A DNA stretch of 64,000 nt from Luteolibacter luteus. GTDB taxonomy: Bacteria > Verrucomicrobiota > Verrucomicrobiia > Verrucomicrobiales > Akkermansiaceae. Location: assembly GCF_012913485.1 (NCBI RefSeq), contig NZ_CP051774.1, positions 3,162,001 to 3,226,000 on the forward strand. The letters run 5' to 3'. The notes beneath the pieces were generated by a model. The model was not told the origin of the DNA and ran no database searches. It saw only the letters and a program-made list of their open reading frames with translations. The position numbers and the translations under genes are program-made. Below are positions 7,474-16,205 of the stretch, piece after piece (the first letter of the stretch is position 1; every line of letters starts with the position of its first letter).

Positions 7474-9198
7474 CTATGGACCGGGCGTGCCGAAGAGGTC
7501 GCTTGAAGAGCCGGGATAGCCCTTGCCTGCGAACTCGATGCCCTTCACGGCGGCGTCCTTGGCCTCACCATCCGGAAGGCTCTCCGCCCACTTCCTCGTC
7601 GCCTCGGGATTGAAGCTTCCCCAGTTGATCGCGAGGTGCTTCGCGGCAGCCACTTGCACCTTCGGATCGGCAAGGCGGGTCACCCACTCCGCGGCGAACT
7701 CCGGCTCGGCGATGGCGATCTCCGAAAGCACGCCTTTGTCTTCCAGTTCCTTCACCGGCTTGCCATCGGCGAGGCGCTTCTCGATCCATCCGGCGCTCGC
7801 CTGCGGATCGGACTTCGCCCATGTCGCGAGGACGTAGCCGGTCACCGCATCATCCAGTTCGGGGAAAGCCTCGAGTACCGGCCCGGGATTGCGGACACCG
7901 GCACCATGACCCCATGAGAAGGCGACGGCGAAGGCCTCCGGGAGTTCCTTCTTCATCTCCGGATCGGCGAGCCACGCACGGCACTGATCGAGCGTGCCTT
8001 CCACATCCACGGCGAACATCCGCGTGAGGTAACCGCTCATCGCATCCTTCCGATGGCCCGGCTCCATGCTAGCGATCATCTCCACGGCCTTCGCCGGATC
8101 ACTGGCGGCCAGGCTGGCGAAGCTCTCGCGGAAGACACCTTCATCTTCCCATGATCTACCGGCACCCTTCGACTCCGTGATGAGCTCTAGCGCTTTCACC
8201 GGATCGGAACTCGCCAGCTTGCTTGCGGCCTGGGCGAGGATCTCCTTTGCCAAGGGATCACCCTCGGGCCGGGACTCCGCCCACTTGAGTGCAGCCGCGG
8301 GATCGGCATCGACCATGCACTTCGCCGTCTCGCCGCGGGGAGTCGCATTGAAGCGGTCTCCAAAGGGGCTTTTGGCTTCGGCTGGAAGGGCTTCCAGCTC
8401 TGCCAGTGCCTCCTTGCTGCCTGCCAGCAGGCCAGCGGCGAGGAGCGGGTCGGCTTGAGTCAGGATCAGGGATTGTCCCTCCGGCTTGCCGGTCATCTGA
8501 TACTTCCACGCGGCGGCGAAATCGATCTTCGCCCACTCTTTCAGGATCTCCTTCTGGCCATCGTCCGGATTCGTCAGGGAGCCTGCCAGCCCGAGCGATG
8601 CGATGGCCGCCTGCGGGTCCGATTTCATCCATGCGCGTGCCACGGCCTCCTGAAAGCCCCAGCCTAACAGCTCGTGCTTGCCGCTCTTCCATGGTTCCTC
8701 CTTCAACGTCTCCGCGGCGAGTGCCGGATCGCGCGCCATGAGCGCCACGAAGAAAGGATTCGCGACATCGCGCACCAGAGCGCCGCTGCCACGCTTCAGC
8801 GCATCGAGCGCCGCGCGTGGATCCAGCTCCGCCCACATGCGGAAGAGATCCGCCCTCAAGCTGGCGGACTGCTCCGACTCCGCCGCTGCGAAGGCTCCCT
8901 GCGGATCGAGTTCGATCCAGCGGCGCAAGGCACGCTCGAGATCGAAGCGGCGCAGAAGGGGATGCCTGCCATCCTCTTCGCGGGCGGCCTTGATCAGATC
9001 CTTGCAGGCCTGCACGTCATCGAGCCGCGCTTGCGACGAGAGCGGCCTCGCCGATCTCGGAGCAAGAGGCGCGCTCCCTTGGGCCGCCGTCGTGCTCGTG
9101 GGCGAGGCTTCCTCTTGGCCTTTGAAGAGCGCCGCGCTGCCCCAGCCCGCGGCAAGACCGGCGGTGCATGAAATGAGGATGACCGCGGGTGTTCTCAT
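7474..9198 (-). CDS. Membrane-anchored helical-repeat protein (DPxxA repeats)
   Basis: The ATG at 9198 overlaps the stop of the upstream gene (ATGA), which favours it over the more distal in-frame start at 9225 and gives 574 residues. Residues 2-23 form a signal anchor or signal peptide, followed by a Ser/Thr/Ala linker. The rest is a run of about a dozen helical repeats of roughly 35-45 residues, each marked by a W/A...DP.AA...W/L core (for example WMKSDPQAAIASL, WAKSDPQASAGWIEKR). Such repeats resemble SEL1/TPR-type solenoids and are widespread but undescribed in Verrucomicrobia. No enzyme motif is visible. It probably acts as an envelope-facing protein-binding scaffold together with its coupled neighbour. 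Confidence 0.65.
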   Translation of the reverse strand: MRTPAVILISCTAGLAAGWGSAALFKGQEEASPTSTTAAQGSAPLAPRSARPLSSQARLDDVQACKDLIKAAREEDGRHPLLRRFDLERALRRWIELDPQGAFAAAESEQSASLRADLFRMWAELDPRAALDALKRGSGALVRDVANPFFVALMARDPALAAETLKEEPWKSGKHELLGWGFQEAVARAWMKSDPQAAIASLGLAGSLTNPDDGQKEILKEWAKIDFAAAWKYQMTGKPEGQSLILTQADPLLAAGLLAGSKEALAELEALPAEAKSPFGDRFNATPRGETAKCMVDADPAAALKWAESRPEGDPLAKEILAQAASKLASSDPVKALELITESKGAGRSWEDEGVFRESFASLAASDPAKAVEMIASMEPGHRKDAMSGYLTRMFAVDVEGTLDQCRAWLADPEMKKELPEAFAVAFSWGHGAGVRNPGPVLEAFPELDDAVTGYVLATWAKSDPQASAGWIEKRLADGKPVKELEDKGVLSEIAIAEPEFAAEWVTRLADPKVQVAAAKHLAINWGSFNPEATRKWAESLPDGEAKDAAVKGIEFAGKGYPGSSSDLFGTPGP

Positions 9199-10418
9199 GG
9201 CTGCACACCCGCCTCCACGGCCCACTTTTTCCAGATCCCTTCACCGAGCTTCTCCGCGGCCAGCGCCCGTGCCTTCTCCGGATCAGAGAGGCTCAAGCGC
9301 TTGAGCAGATCGACGGTGGCCACATGGACATTCGGCGAGCCAAAGCTCTCCATCGGGGTGACACTGTATTGATAGGGATGGAAGAAACTCCCGCCGGGAT
9401 TCGCCCCGGCTTCCTGAAGCAGATCGAGCGCGCGCTCCGGGTTCTCCTTCTCGGAAGCCGATGCAGCGGAGACCAGCGCGTAGTGCCGTGTCGGGCCTGC
9501 GGTGTTCCCGCGGATCCATGCGATGGCCTTTTCCGCATCCTGCGCGGCCCATGCTTCTGCCAGGGCGACGGCTCCGAGTGCCCTCGTCCTGTTAGGCGGC
9601 AGCGTGGCGAGCTGCTCTGCGGCTTTCTCGGGGTCATGCTTCGCGATCTCGCCGAGGGCTTGCGCGACGGGATCCTGCGAGATGTTTCCGATGCCCTTGG
9701 CGAAGGCGAGGGCTTGGTCCGGGTCCTTCTCTGCCAGCTCGGAGATCCACGCCTGTTGGAGAGGCATGCGCGCGCCATCATAGACCGCGCGTGCCAGCAG
9801 CTCTTCGGTGAGCTCCGGGGCCTTCGCGATGACCTGCTGAGTCACGGCGGAGACGGAGAACTGCGCATCCGGCAGCTGCCACAGATACTCCACCGCCTTA
9901 TGCGGATCGGTCTCCGCGATCCCTGAAAGGAGCATGCGGGCGAGCTCCGGCTTCAGCTTCTCCTTTCCGGCGGAGAAGGCTGCATCCGGATCACTGACGC
10001 CCCAGGCGAACCATGCCTGACCGAGAAGCCGATCCTTGAGGGATGCCGGAGCCCTGCTCTCAAGAAAGGAGATCATCGCCGCGCCGTCCGATTTCGACCA
10101 GCGGGCGAGCAGGGGAATCCACAGTGCAAGGTCGCGGCCGCGCGGTTCCTTCGCCAAGAGGCCGGCGAGCTCCTCCAGTTCGGGCTCGCCTGCTGCTTCC
10201 ACCTTCGCTGCCCAGCCGGCAAGCAGCTCGTCGCCATGGCCCTGAAGCTCGGTGAGAGATCGTGGGGCCGACTTCCCGGCAGCGCCTTCGCGGGGAAGAT
10301 CCGCTTGGCCGGAAGCGCCCCGCCACTGCCATCCGACAGCGAAGGAGACAAGTCCCGCCAACAAGGCGAGACCCTTGCCCCATCCGCTGGAATGTGCCGT
10401 CCCCATTCTTAGCCTCAT
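9195..10418 (-). CDS. Membrane-anchored helical-repeat protein, paralog of the downstream gene
   Basis: This 407-residue protein has a membrane segment at about residues 15-31 (ALLAGLVSFAVGW) followed by an extracytoplasmic solenoid of the same DPxxA repeat type (WSKSDGAAMISFLESR, AETDPHKAVEYLW, AWAAQDAEKAIAWIRG, LSDPEKARALAAEKLG). A second ATG four codons in (10406) has an AGG at suitable spacing and may be the real start. It is the first gene of a two-gene operon; its TGA overlaps the ATG of the next gene. Its promoter region contains a -10 embedded in an inverted repeat (10445-10477). No catalytic motif is seen. Confidence 0.65.
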   Translation of the reverse strand: MRLRMGTAHSSGWGKGLALLAGLVSFAVGWQWRGASGQADLPREGAAGKSAPRSLTELQGHGDELLAGWAAKVEAAGEPELEELAGLLAKEPRGRDLALWIPLLARWSKSDGAAMISFLESRAPASLKDRLLGQAWFAWGVSDPDAAFSAGKEKLKPELARMLLSGIAETDPHKAVEYLWQLPDAQFSVSAVTQQVIAKAPELTEELLARAVYDGARMPLQQAWISELAEKDPDQALAFAKGIGNISQDPVAQALGEIAKHDPEKAAEQLATLPPNRTRALGAVALAEAWAAQDAEKAIAWIRGNTAGPTRHYALVSAASASEKENPERALDLLQEAGANPGGSFFHPYQYSVTPMESFGSPNVHVATVDLLKRLSLSDPEKARALAAEKLGEGIWKKWAVEAGVQP

Positions 10419-10478
10419 AGATCATTTTGATCTCTGCGAGGAAAGTCCGATTATACCTAAAGGGGGCAAAATCGGACA
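10419..10478 (-). promoter_or_regulatory. Promoter/operator of the helical-repeat operon
   Basis: On the minus strand a perfect -10 hexamer TATAAT occupies 10455-10450, about 30 nt before the start codon; the -35 is poor. The -10 lies inside a perfect 8-bp inverted repeat, GTCCGATT (10445-10452) and AATCGGAC (10470-10477). A second inverted repeat, AGATC-N5-GATCT (10419-10433), lies directly before the start codon. A repressor bound at the first repeat would block the promoter. Confidence 0.45.
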
Positions 10479-10644
10479 TTAGTAAATTTGATAGACCAAA
10501 CCGTCGTTTCATGTCATCTTAGTAAAGGCAAAATGCTCTCGATTGCGTGGGTGGGAATCATCCCATGCATTTGATTTTGCTCATCTTGCGCGAATTCGAA
10601 ACGCATTTCATGGGAGATTGTTAAATCTCTGTAAGGCTATCTTT

Positions 10645-10673
10645 TTGAATTGTCTTTGACATGCGGTTAGAAT
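10645..10673 (+). promoter_or_regulatory. Sigma-70-type promoter of the M48 protease gene
   Basis: TTGAAT (10645-10650), a 17-bp spacer and TAGAAT (10668-10673) match a vegetative promoter (4/6 and 5/6). Transcription would start near 10680, about 25 nt before the ATG at 10705. The stretch from 10480 to 10680 is notably AT-rich compared with its surroundings. Confidence 0.5.
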
Positions 10674-10704
10674 AACCCCCCGCGGCACGTTTTCCCCCTA
10701 CGGC

Positions 10705-12567
10705 ATGACCCGCGATAGTTTCAATACCCTCGTCAGCCAGCTTGAAGTCGCTTGGAGCGGCCGGCAGGAGGGTTTGTTGAGGCACACCGTACGCTGGGTA
10801 ATGCTGGGGTATATCACCCTGCTGGGAGCGCTGCTCGGAGGCCTCTTGCTGCTGGCGGCGGGAGTGGTGCTCGCGGTGAAGTTCCAGAGCTTCGGCGGCA
10901 CGCTTATCGCCGGCATGGTCGCCCTGACCGGCGCGTTGACCGCGGCTTTTGTCTTCGGGGCCTTGTGGGTGCGTTTCGATCCGCCGCCTGGATTGGAGTT
11001 ATCCGAGGAAGACCATCCGGATCTCCACGCGCTGATTGCGGAGACTAGCGAGGTCGCCGGTGGGGTCCGCTTTCACCGTGTGATCCTGGATTCGGAGATG
11101 AATGCCTCCGTCGTGCAGAACCCGCGGCTCGGAGTGCTCGGCTGGTATCGCGCCTATCTGGTTCTCGGGCTACCTCTCTTGGAGTCGCTCGATGTGGAAG
11201 AGTTCAAAGCGGTGCTCGCCCACGAATTCGCCCATGTCGCAGGAGCCGATGGCAAGACCGGCGCTTGGCTGCACCGGACGCGTACTACTTGGGAGCGGGT
11301 GGTGGCCCACATGTCCTCGGGGCCCTATTGCCCCTTCGTCGCTCGCTTCTTCAACTGGTTCTGGCCGCGCTTCAATTCCCGGGCCTTTATCCTTTCCCGC
11401 TTCAATGAGTTCGCGGCCGACCGGATTTCGGCCCAAGCCGTCTCGCCGGAGGCGCTCGCGCGGGGCCTGCAGCGTCTCGCAATCCAGAGCGAGCGGCTGG
11501 AAGACGAACTCTGGGACCCCCTCGAGCGGAAATTCCTCGGTTCCGAGGCGCTGCCCGAAGACGTGATGGAGCGCATGTCCACGCTGCTGCGGAGGAGTCC
11601 GGATCCACGGCAGGCGGAAATGTGGCTGCGCCGCGTCCTCGGAAAATCGAAGGATGGCGGCGCTTCTCATCCTTCCCTCGGGGATCGCTTGGCGCAGCTC
11701 GGTTTCAAGCCGACCGAGACCGCCCTCTTTCTCGATCAGCTCGCACCAGCGGCCAGCGCCGCGGAGGAGCTCCTCCGGCCGTCTTTTCTCGCCAAATCCC
11801 GGGCGGTGTTCAGCCGCCAGTGGTTGGCAGAGGCGCTGAAATCGCCCCGCAACTCGCCTGCTGGCCGCAGTTCCAGGCAGGAGGTTCGCTCGGTGAAGGA
11901 GGCGTGGAACCGCATTGCTGCGCTCAGTCGTCTCGATGGTCTCGAGAAAATCCAGCCGGAGGTGCTCGCACTTCTGGAGCGCCGGCCAAATCACTCCGGT
12001 GCGCTTTACCTCCGCGGCTGCCATCTGGCGGCCAAGGGCGATCCGAATTCCACCAAGTTCCTCGAACAGGCCGCCGCGGATCCCACGCTCTCGGTCCGCG
12101 CCTTCGAAACTCTCGCCTCCTTCTACGCCCAGCTCGGTCGCACTGCGGAGACCGCCACCATGCGGGAGCGCGCGGAGCGCCACGAGCGCGAGTTGCGCTC
12201 GGCCTTGGTGGAGCGGAACCACGTCACAAGGGAAGATTCCTTCCTTCCGCACGATCTCTGTGCGCGGGAGATCGAAAGTCTCCGGGAAACTCTCGAGCGG
12301 GAACCTGTCGTCCGCCGCGCTTGGGTCGGCGCGAAGCAGGTGAAGCACTTTCCCACTTGGCGCTACCTGATCGTCATCGTCGATGTCCGCTGGCCTGCCT
12401 TCAAGCCGGTGTCGGAACGCGCTCAAAAGGAGCTGATTGCGCGGATTCTGGAGAATTGGGAGGCGGATGGCTACGTCCACGCCCTGCGCTTGGACGAGGG
12501 CACCCGGGCCACCCTCCGGGCCATGAAACGCGGCATGGCGGATTGCTCGCTCTACCGCCGGAGCTAG
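10705..12567 (+). CDS. Membrane-bound M48 family zinc metalloprotease with C-terminal helical region
   Basis: The 620-residue protein has two N-terminal transmembrane helices (about 34-60 and 66-90) and then a gluzincin catalytic domain with HEFAH at 173-177; Glu235 in FNEFAADR is the likely third zinc ligand. This is the Ste24/HtpX-type M48 arrangement, in which the protease sits in the cytoplasmic membrane and degrades or trims membrane or misfolded proteins. Residues 390-500 contain TPR-like helices (LDGLEKIQPEVLALLERRP, LYLRGCHLAAKGDP) that may select substrates. It is preceded by its own promoter and followed by an unusual hairpin spanning the stop codon (12558-12574). Confidence 0.85.
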   Translation: MTRDSFNTLVSQLEVAWSGRQEGLLRHTVRWVMLGYITLLGALLGGLLLLAAGVVLAVKFQSFGGTLIAGMVALTGALTAAFVFGALWVRFDPPPGLELSEEDHPDLHALIAETSEVAGGVRFHRVILDSEMNASVVQNPRLGVLGWYRAYLVLGLPLLESLDVEEFKAVLAHEFAHVAGADGKTGAWLHRTRTTWERVVAHMSSGPYCPFVARFFNWFWPRFNSRAFILSRFNEFAADRISAQAVSPEALARGLQRLAIQSERLEDELWDPLERKFLGSEALPEDVMERMSTLLRRSPDPRQAEMWLRRVLGKSKDGGASHPSLGDRLAQLGFKPTETALFLDQLAPAASAAEELLRPSFLAKSRAVFSRQWLAEALKSPRNSPAGRSSRQEVRSVKEAWNRIAALSRLDGLEKIQPEVLALLERRPNHSGALYLRGCHLAAKGDPNSTKFLEQAAADPTLSVRAFETLASFYAQLGRTAETATMRERAERHERELRSALVERNHVTREDSFLPHDLCAREIESLRETLEREPVVRRAWVGAKQVKHFPTWRYLIVIVDVRWPAFKPVSERAQKELIARILENWEADGYVHALRLDEGTRATLRAMKRGMADCSLYRRS

Positions 12568-12574
12568 GCTCCGG

Positions 12575-12768
12575 AAAAAATCCCGAAAAAAGATTCGGAG
12601 ATTTTGAACATCCATTGCCCCCAAGGGTCTGACCCTATGAAGACCGCGTTACGCGCAGTTTTCATGTAAGGGTGAACAGCATATTGTCAGCTCCCCATGT
12701 CCGCTAGCCGGACGCAAGGGGTTGATGGTTTTAAGCCGCCGGGGGTGGGACCCCGGCGGCATTTTTTT
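12575..12768 (+). ncRNA. Possible structured small RNA in the gap after the M48 gene
   Basis: The 396-bp gap 12568-12963 has no plausible gene, but its first half is rich in secondary structure on the plus strand: AGGG-TCTGA-CCCT (12624-12636), CGCG-TTA-CGCG near 12645, and a nested hairpin in which CCCC (12693-12696) pairs with GGGG (12718-12721) around GTCCG-CTAGC-CGGAC (12699-12713), ending at a strong intrinsic terminator. A weak promoter (TTTTCA at 12659, 17 bp, TATTGT at 12682) would yield an RNA of about 75 nt. It could instead be a 3' UTR of the protease mRNA. It matches no RNA family I recognise. The rest of the gap (12770-12963) holds nothing clear. Confidence 0.35.
12735..12768 (+). 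terminator. Strong intrinsic terminator
   Basis: GCCGCCGGGG (12735-12744) pairs perfectly with CCCCGGCGGC (12751-12760) over a 6-nt loop and is followed by ATTTTTTT. It ends either the M48 protease transcript or a small RNA encoded just before it. Confidence 0.9.
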
Positions 12769-12963
12769 GGCCGGATGGGAGGACTCGGAGTTCACTGATG
12801 GGCCGGATTTCCGGCGGGAGATCCCTCCAGATTTGATGCCACTTTCTCGTCTCGGCGGTTGAGCAGAGATTGAAAGGTCTCGGAACAATCTCGTCGTCAT
12901 CCGCCGGGAAAGATATCATCTGGCTCCGTCCATATCTTCCGCCCGAGCACCCTCTTTTTTCTG

Positions 12964-14988
12964 ATGAGAGCCCGCCTGTTCACCCTCCTTACCCTCTTCG
13001 CTGCTGCTGCGTTCTCTGAAGCGGCGAGTGTCAGCGACCTGATATACGCCGAGTATCCCACCACGGTTACCATCACCGGCTGTAAGAGCACCGCGGTCGG
13101 GACGCTGGAGATTCCCGGGACGATCAATGGAAAGACGGTCACAGTGATTCTGGCGGAGGCCTTCCGGAATCGTGTCCACCTCACGACCGTCAGCGTCCCG
13201 CCGAGCGTCACCAGCATTGGCCAAGAGGCCTTCTATGGCTGCTCCAACCTCAGCTCCATCACCCTGCCTCCGAGCCTCGGTAGCCTTGGCTACAATACCT
13301 TCGGCTCCTGTGTGAACCTCACTTCCATCACGCTGCCGGACGCCCTTACCAGCGTCGGGCAGGAAGTCTTCGGGGGATGTATCCGTCTCGCATCGGTCAC
13401 CCTGCCCTCGGGCCTTGTCAGCATTGGCAGCGGCTCCTTTTCCCGATGCAGCAGCCTCACCACCATCGCGGTGCCATCCAGCGTCACCAGCATCGGCCAG
13501 AACGCCTTTTCCGAATGCACCGGTCTGACGACCATTACGCTGCCGCCGGATCTCAGCACGGTCCCCTACGGGCTCGTCCGCGGCTGTACCAGTCTTGCCG
13601 CCATCGAGATCCCTGCCGGCGTCACAACCATGGGCGGCGCAGCCTTCCGGAACTGCACCGCACTCACCACGGTGACCCTTCCTGCGGGGGTGACGATGAT
13701 TGATTCCCTCACCTTCGCCGATTGCAGCGAGCTGACCTCGGTCTCGATTCCTGCGGGTGTCACGGACATCAATGACCAAGCCTTCGCGAGATGCAGCAAG
13801 CTGGCCACGATCACGCTTCCGGCGAGCCTGAAGTGGGTCGGAAACGACGCCTTCCTCAATTGCAGCAGCATCCCTGCGATCACCCTCGTCGCCACCACGG
13901 AATCCATCGGGGAGCGTGCCTTCTCCGGTTGCACCGGCATCACCGCGGTCACCATCCCGGCCAGCGTCACCAGCATCGGGACGGCAGCGTTTACCCGCTG
14001 CACCTCGCTGGGAGGGATCACGGTGGCTCCTGCAAACGCGCACTATGCGAGCACGAATGGCATCCTCTTCAGCAAGGACGGCACGATCCTCCATCAGTGC
14101 GGCGGTGCTGCGCTCACGGCGACGGTGCCTCCCGGCGTCACCACGATCGATGACTGGGCCTTTACCGAGTGCGGCAGGCTAACCTCCATCACCCTGCCTT
14201 CCAGCGTGGGGTCTATCGGCACCTCTGCCTTTGCAAGCTGCCCCAAGCTGAAGACCTTCCTCTTCCTCGGGAACCTGCCCGGGTTTGACTTGGATGTTTT
14301 CACCTCGTCCCGTAGTACCACGGTGTACTATCTCGCGGGCAGATGGGGCTGGCAGTACTTTGACGAGCTGCCTTCCGCGCTCGTGGGAGCGCCGCCGATT
14401 GCAGCTGGCCTTTCGGATGTCGTCACTGCTCCGGGCGGTGCCGCATCGCTCCATGTGGGGGTGGATGCGTCTTATCCGCTGCCCTATCAGATCAAGTGGC
14501 GGAAGAATGGGATCGAGATCCCCGGGGCGAACCAGCCCACGCTTTCCCTTCCTAACATCCAGCCCGCGGATGCCGGGGTCTATACCGTCGTGATTTCCTC
14601 CGAAGCCGGAACGGTCTCCGATCAGGCCACCGTCAGTCTCACTGCGGGAAGTCTCTACACCCAGAGCCAGTATGATGCGGGCGTGACGCTTGGCTATCAG
14701 CTCGGACGGCAAGCGGGGATCGAGGAGGTCATGGAAGAGCCGAATGCCTTCGATCTCTTCAGCAGCGCCCAGATTCAAGCGCTGCACATCGACGCCCCGC
14801 TGCTGACGCGCGATGCCGCTACCGGGGAATTCGAGCTGAAGCTCGGCGCGTGGAAGAGTGTCGGCCTAGGGGACTCCTCACCGCTTTCCTTCGCCGCCGG
14901 TGACCTCACTGTCTCGCCGTCCGGGGAGATCCTGTTCCGCTTCAGCTCGCCGGAAGGTGCCGCGTTCTTCCGCGTCGATGCGGAGTGA
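12964..14988 (+). CDS. Secreted BspA-type leucine-rich-repeat protein with Ig-like domain
   Basis: The 674-residue protein has a signal peptide (about residues 1-20) and then around 15 repeats of about 23 residues with the pattern IGxxAFxxCxxLxxITLPxxVxx, diagnostic of LRR_5/BspA-type repeats found in adhesins. Around residues 470-555 there is an immunoglobulin-like domain (WRKNGIEIPGANQPTL and PADAGVYTVVISSEAG), followed by a linker and a short C-terminal beta-rich module typical of Verrucomicrobia secreted proteins. It is probably exported and surface-exposed and mediates binding to polymers, other cells or host glycans. No sortase or PEP-CTERM anchor is visible. The repeats make the gene internally repetitive at DNA level. 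Confidence 0.85.
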   Translation: MRARLFTLLTLFAAAAFSEAASVSDLIYAEYPTTVTITGCKSTAVGTLEIPGTINGKTVTVILAEAFRNRVHLTTVSVPPSVTSIGQEAFYGCSNLSSITLPPSLGSLGYNTFGSCVNLTSITLPDALTSVGQEVFGGCIRLASVTLPSGLVSIGSGSFSRCSSLTTIAVPSSVTSIGQNAFSECTGLTTITLPPDLSTVPYGLVRGCTSLAAIEIPAGVTTMGGAAFRNCTALTTVTLPAGVTMIDSLTFADCSELTSVSIPAGVTDINDQAFARCSKLATITLPASLKWVGNDAFLNCSSIPAITLVATTESIGERAFSGCTGITAVTIPASVTSIGTAAFTRCTSLGGITVAPANAHYASTNGILFSKDGTILHQCGGAALTATVPPGVTTIDDWAFTECGRLTSITLPSSVGSIGTSAFASCPKLKTFLFLGNLPGFDLDVFTSSRSTTVYYLAGRWGWQYFDELPSALVGAPPIAAGLSDVVTAPGGAASLHVGVDASYPLPYQIKWRKNGIEIPGANQPTLSLPNIQPADAGVYTVVISSEAGTVSDQATVSLTAGSLYTQSQYDAGVTLGYQLGRQAGIEEVMEEPNAFDLFSSAQIQALHIDAPLLTRDAATGEFELKLGAWKSVGLGDSSPLSFAAGDLTVSPSGEILFRFSSPEGAAFFRVDAE

Positions 14989-15066
14989 TGGGGGAGGGGG
15001 GATTTTCGATATCGCCAAAGGCCCTAAGGGGTGTGGATGGAGTGGAAAATGCCGGGTTCCACGAGG

Positions 15067-15510
15067 CTACCTCCCTTTCTTCCCTCCCATTGCCGCGGCT
15101 ACCGCGGCAGGCAGGTTCACCCCGCCGTCTCCTCCCATCTTCCGATCTATCTCTTCCAACCGCTGGATCAGGTCGCGGACTTCCTTCCGCGTCGCAGGGC
15201 CGCCGGCGGCATCACAGAAATGCGTGCGGCAGCCAAAGGGCCGGCCTTGGTAGATCTGGCAACGGTTCGCCTTGAGAAAAGGGCAGGCCCCGCCCGCCGT
15301 TTCCGGCACGGAGGTCCTGCCGGCGGCGCGCCATGCCATCGCCGCCACCAACGCCTCGCCCTTCGTCAGGAAGGGCGTGCGGCCGGTATTCCGGAAGCGG
15401 CAGCAATCCCCCAGACCCGTGCAGGACCGCTCCAGAGGACGCTTCTCCCATTCCCGGTAGATGGCCCGGACTTCATCCGCGATCGCGCGGGCAGCAGTAT
15501 CCGGCTTCAC
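15067..15510 (-). CDS. YkgJ-family cysteine-cluster protein
   Basis: The GTG at 15510 overlaps the stop of the upstream DUF1080 gene (GTGA) and fits the coding region, giving 147 residues; longer upstream extensions of the frame only read the DUF1080 gene out of frame. The cysteines SCTGLGDCC, ACPFLKANRCQIYQ and FGCRTHFC are the pattern of the YkgJ (PF03692) family, thought to bind zinc or an Fe-S cluster. Its biochemical role is not established. It ends in a Gly/Ala/Lys tail. The coupling with DUF1080 looks accidental in functional terms. Confidence 0.85.
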   Translation of the reverse strand: MKPDTAARAIADEVRAIYREWEKRPLERSCTGLGDCCRFRNTGRTPFLTKGEALVAAMAWRAAGRTSVPETAGGACPFLKANRCQIYQGRPFGCRTHFCDAAGGPATRKEVRDLIQRLEEIDRKMGGDGGVNLPAAVAAAMGGKKGR

Positions 15511-16073
15511 GGCAGATCGATCTTCTGAACCCGGATGTTCCGGAATTCCACGCGGCCCTGGTCGTATTCCAGGCCGATGTAGCCGTAGCCAAGCGCCCGG
15601 CGGTCCTCGTACTGCACGGTGCGCTGGCCATCCAGCCAGACCTCCACCTTGCCGCCGTCTACCTTGACCCGCAGCTTCCGCCAGCCGCTGAACTCCCCGG
15701 CACCGCCGTGGCGGGCGCGGCCGGTCAGACTGCCGGTCGGGTAATTGCTGGATTCCGGGGCGATCGCGACCTCGTAGCACTCCGTCGCCGGATCCGTCAC
15801 TTCCTTCGGCGAGCATAGCAGGACGCCGCTGTGGCTGCCCTTGTCCGCCTTGAACTCCAGCTCCAGCTCGAAGTCCCGATAGGTGCTCTTGCTGGTCAGC
15901 AGGCCTTTCCGGCCCTCGCTCACGGAAATCGCCCCATCGCGCACGGTCCAGTTCGCCTTCGTCTGGGGGTCCCAGCCGTTCAGGTCCCTGCCATTGAAAA
16001 GCTCATCCCAGCCGGCAAAGGCTGCGGGCGCGAGAATTGCCCATGCAACAAACGCGTTTGCGACGATTCTCAT
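15507..16073 (-). CDS. Secreted DUF1080 protein (3-keto-disaccharide hydrolase / lectin-like fold)
   Basis: The ATG at 16073 is followed by a good signal peptide (MRIVANAFVAWAILAPAAFA), so I prefer it to the in-frame start at 16178. The mature protein opens with GWDELFNGRDLNGW, the hallmark of DUF1080, a concanavalin-like beta-sandwich abundant in Verrucomicrobia and Planctomycetes. Further family tracts are YRDFELELEFK, SHSGVLL and WRKLRVKVDGGKVEVWLDG. Members include 3-keto-glycoside hydrolases and sugar-binding modules. At 188 residues it is a single domain. It is divergent from the PVC dehydrogenase gene, which often co-occurs with DUF1080, and together they suggest extracytoplasmic sugar oxidation and cleavage. 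Confidence 0.88.
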   Translation of the reverse strand: MRIVANAFVAWAILAPAAFAGWDELFNGRDLNGWDPQTKANWTVRDGAISVSEGRKGLLTSKSTYRDFELELEFKADKGSHSGVLLCSPKEVTDPATECYEVAIAPESSNYPTGSLTGRARHGGAGEFSGWRKLRVKVDGGKVEVWLDGQRTVQYEDRRALGYGYIGLEYDQGRVEFRNIRVQKIDLP

Positions 16074-16205
16074 GTTTCCAGTTTGCAGGGGCGTCGCTTT
16101 CCTTGCAAGCGTGCCTCGGTCATTAAGAAAATCGGAATTATCCCAACATTTTCGGGCATAAAGACAGATTTTTGGCACTCAGTTGGTATAGCTCGCGCAC
16201 CGTTC

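Noticed and set aside
15511-15816. N-terminal extension of the YkgJ protein to 249 residues
   Set aside because: The extra 102 residues read the DUF1080 gene out of frame, and GTG 15510 overlaps the DUF1080 stop in the manner seen at many junctions here.
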